Shown here: piece after piece, positions 12,546 to 25,001 of the stretch
Numbering within the stretch: the first letter of the stretch is position 1
How the letters are laid out: the number at the start of each line of letters is the position of its first letter
Origin: Motacilla alba alba
Taxonomy: Eukaryota > Chordata > Aves > Passeriformes > Motacillidae
NCBI RefSeq assembly: GCF_015832195.1
Contig: NC_052033.1
Coordinates: 4,836,001-4,900,000, forward strand
Direction: 5' to 3'
Length of the DNA stretch: 64,000 nt
Made by a program: the position numbers and the translations under genes
The notes under the pieces: generated by a model
Databases searched by the model: none
Told to the model about the DNA's origin: nothing
What the model saw: the letters and a program-made list of their open reading frames with translations, nothing else

Positions 12546-13409
12546 ACCCAGCCAGCTCATCCTGAAACCTTTTTTTTTTCCAGGCTGGGCAATCCCAATG
12601 TGCCAAAGACTGGAAACAGAGCTCGGGGCTGGGTGAGTGAGTGGTGGAGAGGTGACAACCTCTGCCCCACGTGAGGCAGCAGCGGGAAGGATCCCAGGGG
12701 CAAAATAAAGCAAATATGAAATAAAAATAAAAGCAAATAAAGCAAATATGAAATTATACATTTCCTTCACAAAAGGCAAGGGAGAAAAACCTCACATTTC
12801 CCAGCTGGGCAGAGGGGTAAGGAAGCCCAAGTTCTGAGCTGGTAAAAATGAAAATACAGTTTGACCCTGCTGGGGTGGCAGTGGGGGCTGCTCAGCCAGA
12901 CCCACCCTGACCTCCTTGGAGCTGTCACATCCTGAGAGGGTGACGGGGCAAATCCTGCGTGTGTTCCTCTGCCAAGGGCAAAAGCAAAGCCCCTGTGGAA
13001 GCCTCACCAGCGTAGGGCGTTCCACAGGTTCCAACTTTGCAATTCAGGGCTTTCGAGATGGAGAAAATATCACGGTTTATGGAGGCAAACTTAAGGAAGG
13101 ACAAGTTTAAAATAAAATCTTCTAGGCTTGTGATGAGACAAAATTGTCTCACAGCAAAGGGCAATGTCTCTCTGCTCCCCCTGCTTCTTCCTGGCAAGAT
13201 GATGAAATGCAGTAAATAAATACATAAAAATAATGAGTCTTCCAGACCTTGCAGCATTCATTTTAATAGATGCTATTTAACTACACACAGAATCACAGAT
13301 ATCTACCTTTCAAACGCTGGTTACAAAGATTGGGAAGGCTGCCAAGAAAATGGCTTTTATTTCCCCCCAATAGATATCAAAAAGAAACAATTTATATGTT
13401 GAAATTGCC
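12546..13409. other. No gene; A-rich simple sequence at 12700-12765
   Basis: Repeated AAATAAAGCAAATATGAAAT units occur near 12705-12760. A short CACAGAATCACAGATAT, possibly a CR1 tip, lies at about 13285. Nothing else was recognised. Confidence 0.45.
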
Positions 13410-13415
13410 TTTATT
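13410..13415 (-). terminator. Candidate distal poly(A) signal AATAAA
   Basis: AATAAA on the minus strand lies at the far edge of an AT-rich, largely repeat-free block (13400-13790) that resembles a vertebrate distal 3' UTR. A second AATAAA follows at 13361-13356. If used, the SHISA6 3' UTR would be about 6 kb. Confidence 0.35.
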
Positions 13416-13867
13416 TTTTAATCCATAAATAGTTGTTACTGACAAAAGTGGAAAAAATCCTTAAGACTCTAAATTTTACTAAACTGATAATATTTTTGTT
13501 TACAGTACATACAGAATGTGCTTTTACAGGTAAGTATAACAACAAGAATAATACAGAGAAAAACAGTCAAATACTGCTCATCTTGAAGCTTGTTTAATGG
13601 TTAACCAAGAGTCTGTGCAAAGTTACAGATACAAATGTACTTCCTCTTCAGTACTACTGTATAATAAACATGGAATCCATAAACTGGGCTAAAGCACAAA
13701 AATATCCACTTAACCCCTCTTAGGAAATATTGTCCCCCGAACTAAAAATATTACAGTAAGAAGTGTCTTTCTCAGAGCCAAGAAATTCTTGCTACAAAAA
13801 TGTCTCAGGGGTTCGCGGGCGGGCGGGAGCGGCGGCGGAGCAGAGGGCCAGGGAGAGCGGCTCCTCC

Positions 13868-14580
13868 GACAGCGGGGTGGGATGGAGACCTCCGGGGGTG
13901 GGGAGAGACCTCCAGGGGTGGGGAGAGACCTCCTGGGGTGGGATGGAGACCTCCGGGGGTGGGGAGAGACATTCAGGAATGGGGAGAGACCTCCAGGGGT
14001 GGGATGGAGACCTCCGGGGGTGGGGAGAGATCTCCTGGGGTGGGGAGAGACCTCCAGGATGGGGAGAGACCTCCAGAGGTGGGGAGAGACCTTCAGGAAT
14101 GGGGAGAGACCTCCAGGGGTGGGATGGAGACCTCCGGGGGTGGGGAGAGACCTCCATGGATGGGGAGAGACCTCCATGGATGGGGAGAGATCTCCAGGGA
14201 TGGGGAGAGACCTCCGGGGATGGGGAGAGACCTCTCGGGATGAGGAGAAACCTCCAGGGATGGGGAGAGACCTCCTGGGGTGGGGAGAGATCTCCCGGGA
14301 TAGGGAGAGACCTCTTGGGATGGGGAGAGATCTTCTGGGATGGGGAGAGACCTCCTGGGGTGGGATGGAGACGTCCCGGGATGGGATGGAGACCTTCAGG
14401 GATGGGGAGAGACCTCCAGGGAGGGAGACCTCTTTGGATGGAGACCTCCTGGCATGGAGAGACCTCCTGGCATGGAGACTCCTGGGATGGAGAGACACCT
14501 CCCAGGATGGAGAGAGACCTTCCAGGATGGAGATCTCCAAGGATGGAGACCTCCTGGGATGGAGACCTCCTGGACATGGT
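13868..14580. repeat. G-rich minisatellite, about 20-bp unit
   Basis: The unit GGGGAGAGACCTCCAGGGGT and variants (CCTCCGGGGG, CCTCCATGGA, GGGATGGAGACCTC) repeat about 35 times over 0.7 kb. The plus strand is G-rich and the minus strand is the CT-rich complement. The 290-350 aa ORFs on both strands are artefacts of the repeat. It lies inside the possible extended SHISA6 3' UTR. Confidence 0.95.
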
Positions 14581-15584
14581 GTGGCCACGGTGCAGACCCG
14601 GGGTGCTGGGAGCAGAGATCTCTTTCAGATTAACACCGACACACTCAGACAGCCCCATCCAACTCTCCCCTGGCCCTTGGGTGAAGCTTTTGGCTTTTCC
14701 CAGCTGGGATTTGGCCTCGGGGAGGGCCCCTCTCACCACGGAGAGCTGGGAATGACCCCTTCTCCCACCTGCCTGTGGACACACAGCACAGAGGTGGCTG
14801 TTCCCCAGGGAGCAGCCCCAACACGGGCTTATTGCTAACGACACTCGCTAGAAAATATTTGAGCCTCTTTCTCACACATTTCCCATCTTTCACTCGGCTG
14901 AAACACACCTGAACATGAAATCTGCTCGTGCCAAAGGTATTTCAGCAGAGCCCCTCCTTCCAGGTTGAGCAGTAAATCTGAAACTAAACCAAGACAAGCT
15001 ATTTCTCTGTGAGCTGAAGATGGCAAATTGAGCACAAATAGAACACACGTCTCAAACACAACTAAAGTTACCCTGTTCCATGGGGATTTTGTTTGTGGTG
15101 GTGGAAGAAGATGAGGATGTCTTCCCAGCTACCAGGAACTACATAAACCTGATGCCAAGCTCCTGCAGATTCCTGGTGGGAATGCTGCTGGCAGAACAGA
15201 AATGTGCATGCGGGAAGCTCAGGTTCCTGGGAGCAGCTTTGCAGCCAGCCAGGCTCAGCAGACAGAAATTAAATCCAGGCCAGGGAAAGAGGGCTTATCC
15301 TGGACAACTGTCTCTGTTTCTTCCCACCCACCCCCATCCCCAAGTAACAGATCATCGTTTATAAAAGGAACATTAAAACATTGAAAAATATTTCTTTTTT
15401 TTTTTTTCCTTAAAACACGGTTCACTGGCATTAGAAGGCTTTTTATGACAAAGTTTCTGTTCCATGTGGTGCTGTGTGTGTGGTTCATTAAAAATAGTTT
15501 TCCCCATTTCAAAGAATGATTCAACACACTTTGGAAGCTTCAGTTGGTGCAGGGTCAGTCAGAATGTGTTGATTGCATTTTACA

Positions 15585-15638
15585 GTATGTATGTATATAT
15601 GTATATATATATATTTGTATCTATATACACATACACAG
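15585..15638. repeat. TA/GTAT simple repeat
   Basis: An alternating TATG/TATA stretch followed by TATACACATACACA; a microsatellite. Confidence 0.85.
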
Positions 15639-17323
15639 AGAATTGTATAAAACCCAGTGCAGCTATCCAGGATATGTTGCTGCTCAGGGAATGCAAATAA
15701 TTATCAGCTTGTAGGAAATACTATAAACTTTTCTACATCCCCCTCCCCCAGTCCCTGCACATGCACTCTGGGAACTGGACACTCCCCAGGTGTTTGTTTG
15801 CACCTGTGGGGGGAGAAAACACAGATCAATTTTTCAGAGTATATGAGATTAATCAAGGCAGGTTGTATTTTACTGTACAGAGGAATGTGGCTGCTTCCCG
15901 CTTTTCTCCTGAGAGCAGGATGTTATGGTGACTCAGACACGAGGAGAAGGAAGCAGGGAGGTCCCAGTGCAGGGAGCAGCATCCCTTGGAGCTGCAGCTT
16001 CCAGGACCCTGCCCAGGAGGAGAGCAGTGGGAATGTGGGCAACGCCACCCCAGCCCTCTCCTCCTGGGCAGAGTGGACTGTGGCACATCACACACCACGT
16101 GTCAGGACAATGACAGACAAGATTAACCAAAACACTCTGCTGCCCTACAGTTCTGTTGGGAGAGGGTCTCAGAGCACTTCACAGACCTTGTGGTCTGATC
16201 CCTCCATAGAACTGGAAATTTCCATTATCATCCCATGAGGACCACAGGGAACTGAAGTGCTGGGGACCAGGCTGTGGTCATGACACTCGGTCCCAGACCA
16301 AGTGTTCTTTCAGTGACAAATTCTCAGAAGGAGGAATAAGGGAGAGAAATGACCTAAGGACACCCGTGTGTGCTGAAATGCCACTGCCCCATCCACCAAC
16401 CCATTCCAGCACACAGAGCGGGCTGTGGGAACACATGGTGGTATCCAGGGCACGGTTCCTTCCCAAGGAAATTTGCTGAAAATTTTCTGTGGTGGTGGCA
16501 GAGTCCCTGAAGAGATTTGGCCTAAAAAGGCTCCTTGTGGGACACATCTGCTTGAAACAGTTGAGTGGGTGGAAAAAAAACAAGGAAATGAGGCTGAGAT
16601 TTCTCTGGAGGATTCTTGCCCAGGTAAGACACAAAAAAAGCTGAGGGCCTGTGACATTTGTTAGCCAGAACAAGAGAAGACAGAGAGGTCAAATGGCCCA
16701 GCTCAGCATTGGCACGGGCTGCTTGAATGAAAAACTTCCAAATTTGCATCTGGTCCAGCAACTTCTTAGCTCACAAATGGAACATTTAGATGAGGACTGG
16801 AGCTTGAGGCACACAGCTATGGACATGGAAAGAGAGGAGTGTTCACCTACCCACAGCCTCCCACTGTCACCTCTTCTCCAACTCTGCCACCACAGCTCCT
16901 GGAGACTCTACAGTGGACTCTGCTCTCCCACAGTGTTCAGATCTCCCTGGCTTTTCTTGGGCCAAGGGAGAGTGAAGAGCCCCAGAACCTCAGCAGGGGC
17001 CGCCTCCCCATCAGCCGTGAGAGTTTCTCTTCTCTTCACACGAGTCCCACCCTCTGGCCTGTGGGAAGGTCAGCAGGGCAATGTTTTCTCAGGGATTGTC
17101 TTCTGGGACGAAAAATCCAGGGACTGAGCCGAGGAGCTTGGAGGTAGTCAGGGGAGAGTAGTGTCCATCAAGGGAGGGGGCAGGAGACGAGCTGTGAGCC
17201 TGTTGTCTCCCATCCCTCCCGTGCCATGGACTGCCACCCTGATCCACAGACAGTTCTGGTTGTTGCCCAGAGTGATTTTCCCCAAGGCTGCAGGATCTGA
17301 CCCTGGAGACTGTTCTTTCTTTC

Positions 17324-17333
17324 TTTATTTATT
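17324..17333 (-). terminator. Candidate overlapping poly(A) signals AATAAATAAA
   Basis: Two overlapping AATAAA hexamers lie on the minus strand, about 2.1 kb after the SHISA6 stop. Usage is not known. Confidence 0.3.
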
Positions 17334-18858
17334 CCCTCCCAGCTCAGTTTCCGTCAAACAAAGCCTCAGTAACCTCTCACTGGTGGAGTCCTTCTCAGCA
17401 CAGTCTCCATCAGATGGGGCAGGATAAAGCTCTGGAAAAAGGACCAGCTCCAGGACAGCCTGGGAAAGAGAAAGGCCACCTGGACACCCCACTGAGGCCC
17501 ACCTGTGTGTCCCACTGGGGTGAGGACATGCTCCTCCTGCCTGCCCTGCACCAGACAAACCTGGTGCTGCACCAAAGCCTCCACAGGAGACTCACGCCCC
17601 ACCATCGCTGTTTGCTACAGGACTTGGCACAGTTGGGCTGGGAATGTCATTAAGGCCAGGAGGTGGGAGGTATTTCAGGGGAGGGAGGAGAGCACAGCAC
17701 AGTTCAGGGATGCCTAATGAAGAGCCATGTAGGAAAAGAGTCGGCGTGGGGACGTGGGACACGAAGAGGAGTGCAAGGGATGTGCTCACAGCCTGAAGTC
17801 AGCCATCACCTCACCCCGAGGAGGGAGCGTGCCTGCCACACACCACGGGGTGTGTGCACAGGCTGGGGCCTCGAGGGCACCCTGGGGACAGTGTCCAGCA
17901 CCCACAGCTCCAGCACCAGCTCTGGCTGGCCTTCAAACCCTCTGAGACCCTTTCCTGGCCGCAGAAGTGTGTTCCGGTGGGAATCAGTTCTACAGAGTCT
18001 GGTAGGAACACAAATCAAAGGGGGGGGGAAAAATGAAAAGAAAAATCAAACCCAAACCTAACAAAAAAACAAAAGCAAAGCCCAATCTGTCTGGAAAGCC
18101 AAAGGTAAAACCCTCACAAATTCTGGACCCACGAGTCTATGTTTTAAAGATTTTACAAATATACAGTATCTAATTAGCGTTATATCAGATATACAACATG
18201 CCCATTAATTATAATTATGCTGGATATATAATTTATATGCATGAAATGTAACTGTCATCATGGTTAGGATTGGGACTCAGTGGAATTGGAATTTGGAAGG
18301 TTTTCTTGGGAGGCCATTGCAGGGAGAGAAAACCACGGAAAGTTACCGACCTGCTTTTCGGTAAACAGACACCCTCAGCCTTGTGCCTCTGCTAAGGGCT
18401 GGAAAAAGATCTGCTACATATGGATTCTAGGCTGTAAATGGGAGGAGAAAACGTTCAGAAACAGGAGAACTGGGCCATGGGAAATGCTATCGGGAAAAGA
18501 AACTTCTGGGGAGAATCCAGGCTCGGTGACAGGCGTGGCAGCCTGGCCTCGCGGGGGGCTCGGCGGGGTCGGGACCTCCCCCAGCACAGGTCAGCACTGT
18601 GGAGCTGAACGGGTTCTGCTGCTTGAGGTTCAGCAGTGGCGAGAAGCTGGAGGAAGAGAAACCCTCTTCCTCCTTCCTATTTACATGTTGGAGACACCAA
18701 GATACTAGAATGAGTGGAGAAAAGGGTCTAACAAGCATTTCAGCATATTTGTGCTTATTGAACACATCAACCCCACTACTTCCTACACTGAGAGAGCAGG
18801 CGATTTGTAGGCACTAGTATGTTTTTATCTTATGAGTATATTTAGTATAAACTAAAAC

Positions 18859-18864
18859 TTTATT
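18859..18864 (-). terminator. Candidate poly(A) signal AATAAA, 0.6 kb after the SHISA6 stop
   Basis: This exact AATAAA on the minus strand is read as part of GAGAAATAAAGTTTTAG. It is the first canonical signal downstream of the SHISA6 stop codon. Confidence 0.4.
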
Positions 18865-19447
18865 TCTCAGCCAGGCTATTCTTGTCCCTAGATCTGCCAG
18901 TCCCGAAGGAATGTCTGCCCTTGAATTTGCTCCAAGGGTGACAAAGAACAGATGTGTGGGTGCTGACGGGTGTCGAGCAGCCTGGAGGTGGCCCCAGCAG
19001 CCAGGACTTCCCTACTTGCTACAGAAAGGCCAGACATGAGGACCAAGAACGAGGCCCCTTCCTGCCAGGATGGGGGGGCTGCATTTCCTCCTCCCTGCCT
19101 CAGGCTGCTTCTCCTTGGAGCAACTGAAAAGTCCTGAATTCATGGAAACTATGGGGTAATGCAGGTGAGCCCTTGGAAGGAGCCATCGATTACTATGGCT
19201 TTCTTTGACAGAAACTGATGCACATCAGGAAATCTCTGTTATCCCTCACTAGTGTCTGACTGCTGCTTCAGTCCTTCCTGTGTCACTGATGAAGGGGTGG
19301 CTTTAAAAACAACGTGGGTGGGACTGTCAGAGAAGTCTTTGCAGACACTGAGTTAGTCGAGGTTATCTTGGCCTATAAGGCCACTGCAGAACGGGGTGCT
19401 GCGGCCACCCCAGTCCTTAAGGAGTATCTACAATGCACTGGGTCGTG
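18859..19447 (-). other. SHISA6: SHISA6 3' UTR, shortest plausible form
   Basis: The sequence after the TGA at 19450-19448 runs without splice evidence to a first AATAAA on the minus strand at 18864-18859. This is followed by AT-rich sequence that could support cleavage. SHISA6 is known for a long 3' UTR, so this is a minimum. Continuation to about 17.3 kb or 13.4 kb is possible, and only transcript data can decide. Confidence 0.45.
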
Positions 19448-19998
19448 TCAAACAGTCACCTCTGTTTTGCTGGCGGTGCGGTAGTGGTGGTGGTGCCCGG
19501 GGATGTAATGCAGCTGCTCCACCGTGTTGTGCCGGCGCGAGGCGAACGCTTGGCGCTTGGCCGAGGTCGGGTTCATACTCAAGGTATTGTACAAGTTATT
19601 TGAGGCACTGGGATGGGAGTGCATTTTTGACATCCTGTAGCGATCCAAGACCGGTGTTGACACAAAGACATCCGTGTGTGACAATGCCCTCGACATGGAC
19701 TGCTCGGGGTAGCCCGAGCGCTCCGGGGACAGCAGCGGGTCCTGGGAGTGCAGGCGCTCCGCCGACAGCAGCTGCTCGTCCGAGAGAATCCGCTCGTAGG
19801 ACATGCTGAACTCCTCGGGCATGATCCTCTCAGGGGACAGCACTCTGTCCTGGGACATGGCCCTGATGGGACGGCGGGGCCTGTCCCGGTGGTTGCCCTG
19901 CTGGGACATCTTGATGACGTTGATGGGCAGCGTGCCGCGGGCTGCCAGGTCGGGCAGGTGCCTCCTCCTCATGTAGTACTCGTCAGCCTCTTTGTCAG
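19448..19998 (-). CDS. SHISA6: SHISA6 terminal coding exon (cytoplasmic tail, C-terminus)
   Basis: This exon encodes the last 182 residues plus a TGA (19450-19448) of SHISA6, an AMPA-receptor auxiliary subunit of the postsynaptic membrane. The translation starts (T)DKEADEYYMRRRHLPDLAAR, continues through a serine/acid-rich stretch with recurring LSPER-like units, then DVFVSTPVLDRYRMSKMHSH and RHNTVEQLHYIPGH, and ends SKTEVTV. I recognise this as the SHISA6 tail from memory of the vertebrate protein. EVTV is the known PDZ ligand that binds PSD-95-type scaffolds. The acceptor is a pyrimidine tract followed by CAG at 20001-19999. The exon's first two bases complete a codon begun in the exon at 26030-26182, giving KRL-T-DK. 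Upstream in-frame sequence to 20233 is intron, so the apparent Met start there is not used. A histidine run (PGHHHHYR) near the end differs from the mammalian form I recall (PGHHTCYT). The tail is probably disordered. Identity is very likely, but no alignment was run. Confidence 0.95.
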
Positions 19999-22084
19999 CT
20001 GTGCGGAGGGAAAGGGAGAGGTTAGAAATGTCAGAGTGCTGTCCCAGGCCCTGGAGCTGCCTCCTGGTGACGCCTGAGGGACCGTCTGCCACAGGCATGG
20101 ACAGCCCCGCCTGGGTGGTGTCACCAAGGGCTTGTGGTGACAAGCAGCAGAGGAGTGTGAAAGGTGTGGGGACTGTGTAATTCCCTGGGCAGTGCATCCC
20201 ACGCTCCTCCATGTGCTCTGGAGGCCAGGCCATGGTACCACACGATTTACATGAGTCATGGAGAAATTCCCAAATGTCACCTTCTCAAATTGTCACATTC
20301 CTCAAATGTCACCCTGGGAAAGAACAGGGCAGGTGGCACGAGCAGGCGAGGCCCCCGTTTGAGGACATGCCCGTCTCACCTCTGGCCTTAGACATGGCTG
20401 TTCCCTGGAGCCCATGAGTGACCTCACCACATTTTAATTACCACATTAAAATGTTTGTAAATGTGATCACAAACCAGGTTTGGTGCTCTCTGAGACACTG
20501 AATCACCTGCCTAAGGTTTTGTTTCCCATTTTTATAATCAACCTTGTTTGATAGAATAGAATTTATCCCATGGAACATTTCTTGCTCGGTTTGCTGCTCC
20601 TGCATCTTAAACAATCTCTCTGCTGCTCTGAAATGCAGCACACACCTCCCCACACTCCCACTTTCCTTTTTTTTTGGCTTTGGGAGGAATGCTGTGGGCT
20701 CAGAGGGGATGTTGGCTACTGCAGCTGTATCGTGATAGATCACTGGAATCCTACAGCCACCAGTCTGTAGGTTTTATGCTCCACATTGGCTGGGAGTTGA
20801 AGACAGCTGGCTGCTTGTCCCATGAGCCAGAGCTCCTGTGGTGGGTGCTGACAACATCCCAGAGCTTTGCTCACAAGACACCAGCTCAGCCAAACCCTGC
20901 ACCACCCTGTGCTGGGCCACATCCCTCACTGATGTCCTCATCCCCTGTCCCACACCTTCCCTTCCCTGCTGCCAGGCCCCTGTGCACGGCCCAGATCCGT
21001 GAGGAGGTGGGGTTGGTTCCCTCACACCCAGGAGTAGGAGCTGAGAACATCTGTGCCACCAGTGCTGCTGCCAAGCCCTTCCTCCCAGCCCACACAGCCC
21101 CGAGGCGTGAGGTCACCCACAGCCCCCTGGGCTGGCTTCCTGCTCGTGGGATTTTTTCTCCAGAGCTCACACTGCAGGAATGAATCTTTATTTTTCGCCA
21201 CCCAACACTTCTTGGAAGGATGTCTCACTGCAAATGTCAGGCAGCAGCTCTCCTGGCCTCGAGCTCTCGTGTCTTTAAAATCACCTTCTAGGAAGCCTGA
21301 GGGCGGGGGAAACTCCATATGGCCCCGGGAGCTGCAGGCATTTTTATCCTGTGTTTTGGGGCTGGTTGGAAACGCCAGGCTGGGTGTGCAGAGGCTGGAG
21401 GCTGGCTGCAGAGCGGGGCCGAAGCAATCAGCGCTCTGGCGCTTGGCCTCTGCTCTGGATGAGAGGAGTTCCACAGGACTTGCCCATGTGACTCTAAATA
21501 GATGTAATTAAAGCACAGAACATCCCAAATGGAGACGTGCTTGGATGCCCACACCTGGCTCTGGTAATTGCCAGCAGGAGCTAAACCAGCTTATGCGAGG
21601 TTTACAGCTCTGAGGCTGCTGGAGAGGTGGCACAATCAGCTGCTTGGAAGGGGTTTGAAGGTGCTCCTTAGACTGAAAATGCAGCATGTGCTACACTTTG
21701 AAATGTTTTGTCCATTAGGAGCATAAAAAAAATCCCTTTTCCTTCCCTCTGCCCCGCTGTGACCCTGCTACAGGTCTGTACAGCCTTTTACTGCCATGGC
21801 TGAACCTTTCAGGGAGCTGATTTAATTTCAAAGATGCTTCTAAGCTCGCTCAGTGATGCTGAGGAGGAGGAGGAACATTTCCAGGTGTGGAAAAGCTGCT
21901 CATCTCCATCTCAGAGGAGTCAGAGGAGGTGGAACAGCCGTGTGTCACACCCAACAAGCTGCTCCAGGCAGCAGCAGACAGACATTTTCCAGGCTGCTGG
22001 CTCTGAGAGGGGTGCCAGCCTGAGCCAGGGATGGGGAACAGAGCCTGGCAGGAATGCTGTTGGATTGGGTTCTTTTTTGACTTA

Positions 22085-22435
22085 GAGATGGGGTAACTGA
22101 GAGGAATTTTAAAAACTTTTATTTTATTTTTAGCCTCATGTGAAGGGTGAGACGATACAGATGTTCTAATTCACCCTATCACTATTAGAAGTGAACTCTT
22201 TCTTAACAATAATAATAATTTCTTAATAATTTCTTAACAATACATTATAAGCCTTTCTTGGCCCACCAAATGCCTCAAAGCCAATCACCTAAAGTTACCC
22301 CTCGTGGGTCCTACTTCAATGCATCTTTCATGGTTTTCTTTCTTTGAAGTACCTCGTCTTACTTGCAAGGCCACCCTTTGGAACTTGCTTCTAGCTCCAT
22401 TTCTACAAATGAAATTTCTACAGATTCATTCCCCA
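22085..22435 (-). mobile_element. Probable LTR remnant in SHISA6 intron
   Basis: On the minus strand it reads GTGATTGGCTTTGAGGCATT (a CCAAT-type box in reverse), then TTATAATGTATTG, then AAATAAAATAAAAG near the end. This looks like an LTR promoter and poly(A) layout. Only one copy lies in the window and the ends are approximate, so the class is inferred. Confidence 0.45.
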
Positions 22436-22664
22436 CGTTATGTGCAGCGCCACACACGTGCCTCGTGCCAAGGGAGAGCTGAGCACAGCGCTGGAAGCTC
22501 AGAATTCCTGACAGGAATTCTGGGAGAGCAGAAACAAACCAGGGCCAGCAGAGGAACAAACCCAGCTGCAGGCCTGGGAGAGCAGAGCTCCAGGGGCTTT
22601 CCAGGGCTGGGAAATGTGGAGGGCTTGGTGGCACAGCTGGCCAAAACCAAAGTTTCTCTGGGAA

Positions 22665-22835
22665 ATGAAATCTTGGAACCATAAAATGGTTTGGGTTGGA
22701 AGGAATGTTAAGGATGACCCAGCTGAAACCCCAGCTGAAGCACGTTCCAGGCTGATTGATGCCACCCTCATCCCACCAGCAGGGACACATCACCCCCTGG
22801 GACAGCTGGCACTGATCACCCTGCCCTTGTCCTGT
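22665..22835 (-). mobile_element. CR1 LINE 3' end fragment
   Basis: AAATGGTTTGGGTTGGAAGG followed by AATGTTAAGGATGACCCAGC matches the reversed CR1 3' end. The remainder is diverged. Confidence 0.8.
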
Positions 22836-25001
22836 CATTGATGCTCACAGGAGAACGGACATTCACAATTTTATCCAAAATAAAACCCCAATCCAGTGTG
22901 CTTCTCCATCAGGGGTGTGCTTAAAAATTAAAGAAAAACCATGTCCTAAGAGGATTCCAAAACAGCAGAATTTGTGAGCAGACAAAAAGCAATCACTGGT
23001 GCACTGCTTGACAGGATTTTTTCTATTTTTGAATCAATCCCACACTTCTGGGTCTTTCCTTGTGTTTTTCAAACATGTGGAATTAGTGGAAATTATGCTT
23101 TCTGCACGCTTTCTGGGCTTTTTTCATTGGTTTTGGTCAGGATTTTTCTGCTCTTTCTTTCCTCCTTTGGCAGTTCCTAGAACATGACCCAGGGCTGGTT
23201 TCACCAAACTTCAGGAATGTTTGAGTGCTTCAACTGCCTTGGCTTCAGGCTAAGCTGTTTTGCCCTCAGACAGCTTTTTTGGGTGGGGTTTATTGGTTTT
23301 TTGGGGGTCTTTTTGGTTGTTTTTTTTCTCACTTGCAAGGAGATCCCCAAATAAATGCTCTTACACATTCCACCTCAACCTGAGACGCCTCTGCAGACAG
23401 GCAGAGCAGAGCTCCTCTGACACTGGAATTACAGAAATGAGGTTTACAGAAATACATTTGTGGTGCTCTGGGAAGGGAATGTGGAGCTGAACAGCCAAAT
23501 CCAGTTTTTCTTCCAGTTCTTACATATTGTGGTGAGAAGAGATGCACGTGTGTGTGCATGTGAGGCCAGCACAATAATCCCTCTCCTTTTTTAAAGGTAA
23601 TTTTCCCCAGCTTTCTTCCTCTGCAGCTCCAGCAGGTTTCCTCCCTGGGCTTGTCTCTCCTCGTTTTAATTGCCTTTAACATTTCCAAGCTGCCCAGTCA
23701 CTCGTGATGATTCTCCAGCCAGCACCAAGTGGTTTAATACGCCTGAAAACAGGAGCTTCCTTCCTCACTGACCTTTCTCACTTGGCTGCGAAGAGCAATT
23801 CCCTGGAGCACGGGCAGAATGGAATTAATCTGGCTGCTCTTGCTCAGCCGCATCCTCACACCCTCCCCAGGGCGTGAGGGGGTGCCAGCCTCTCAGAGAC
23901 CCCCAAAGCCCCCCGGGACCCCCCAGGTGGGGTTCTGTTGTCTGTGCCCTGAAGGAAGGGCCAGGGAGATGAAGAGCCCTGGTCTTTCACCATCTGTCCC
24001 TGCTAATTGGAGGAAAAGAAGTAATTTTTTCCCTGCCTGGCAAGCCAGACAAGCGCCTGAAATATAGATTTAAAAAATATCTAATGCTTTTTTTCTTGCT
24101 CAAATAGAAGTATTTGTTCATGATCTCTTCATTACTTTTATATTTTGGTTTTTTTTTTCCTTACCGTGACAGCGAGTCCATTGGGAAGAAACAATTTTAA
24201 ATTAAAAAAATGAATGCCAAATAAGTAATTTTCAAACCCCAGCTTTTAGATATCACACTTTTTTGTGTTCCCTTCATACAGAATAAGAACATTATCTTGC
24301 TGGCACTTTGCAAGGGGAGGCTGGGGAGCTGGGAGCCTCTTTTCCTTTGGCTCTGGAGCAGAGCAGCTGCAGGAAAGTGATTCAGGATCCTGGAGGTGCT
24401 GAGTGAATTCAGTGCCAGGGGGAGCAGGGAGGGCTGGGCACTCCCAGCGCTGAAGCTCCTTGGCTGCTCAGGAAGAGAGTGGGGCAGTGGGCTTGGCATC
24501 TGCCAGGTGCTGGGCAGGAGGCTGGGCTGGTGTCTGCAGAGAGCTCTGGAGTCTCTCCACTCCTGCCCTGGGTGGCTCCAGGGGTGGATTTGCCCTGCAG
24601 GGAGCAGGGATTCTCTGCTGGCCTCGCTGGGGTGGATGTTTAAGGTTTTGAGTGAGCCCCTCTCCAGCTAAGGGACAAAGGCAAGCTCAGTGTCCTTGGT
24701 GGCTGCCAGGGGTCCCCTGAGAGGGACAGGGAGTGCCCAGAGGGGCAGGGAAGGCTGCAGGAGCACTGAGGGCACTCAGAGCTGCTCATGAGTGAGTCTG
24801 CAGAGAGCATTTCCTGCACAAAGCTCGCTTGTCTCAGAATCCACTGGAGCTGAAGGGTTTGAGACCAGCAAAGGGGATGGACCGGAGCATTAGTCTGTGC
24901 ATTGGCAGAGCAGTGAATCCATAAAACAGCAGGGAAGGAGAGATGCCAATGGGTGTGGATGGGACAAACCTGCTGGAATACCCAAAACACCCTGGGGGTA
25001 T

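Larger units (their letters stand above)
13416..18858 (-). other. Possible extended SHISA6 3' UTR or 3' flank
   Basis: There is no coding sequence here. AT-rich unique blocks at 13400-13790 and 18100-18260 look like distal UTR sequence. Between them lie a 20-bp minisatellite (13868-14580), an AT/TG simple repeat (15585-15638) and unremarkable sequence. Assignment to the transcript is inferred only from position and composition. Confidence 0.35.

Noticed and set aside
13710..14844. ORFs of 290-350 aa on both strands with GERPPG or PHPRRSLP repeats
   Set aside because: They come from the 20-bp G-rich minisatellite; both strands are open and no coding features are seen outside the repeat.
19748..20077. 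109-aa plus-strand ORF opposite SHISA6
   Set aside because: Antisense shadow of the SHISA6 terminal exon, whose frame and splice sites match a known protein.
20001..20233. Upstream in-frame extension of the SHISA6 terminal exon (MAWPPEHMEE start)
   Set aside because: A consensus acceptor at 20001-19999 joins in phase to the 26.0-kb exon. The upstream residues match no SHISA6 sequence I know.
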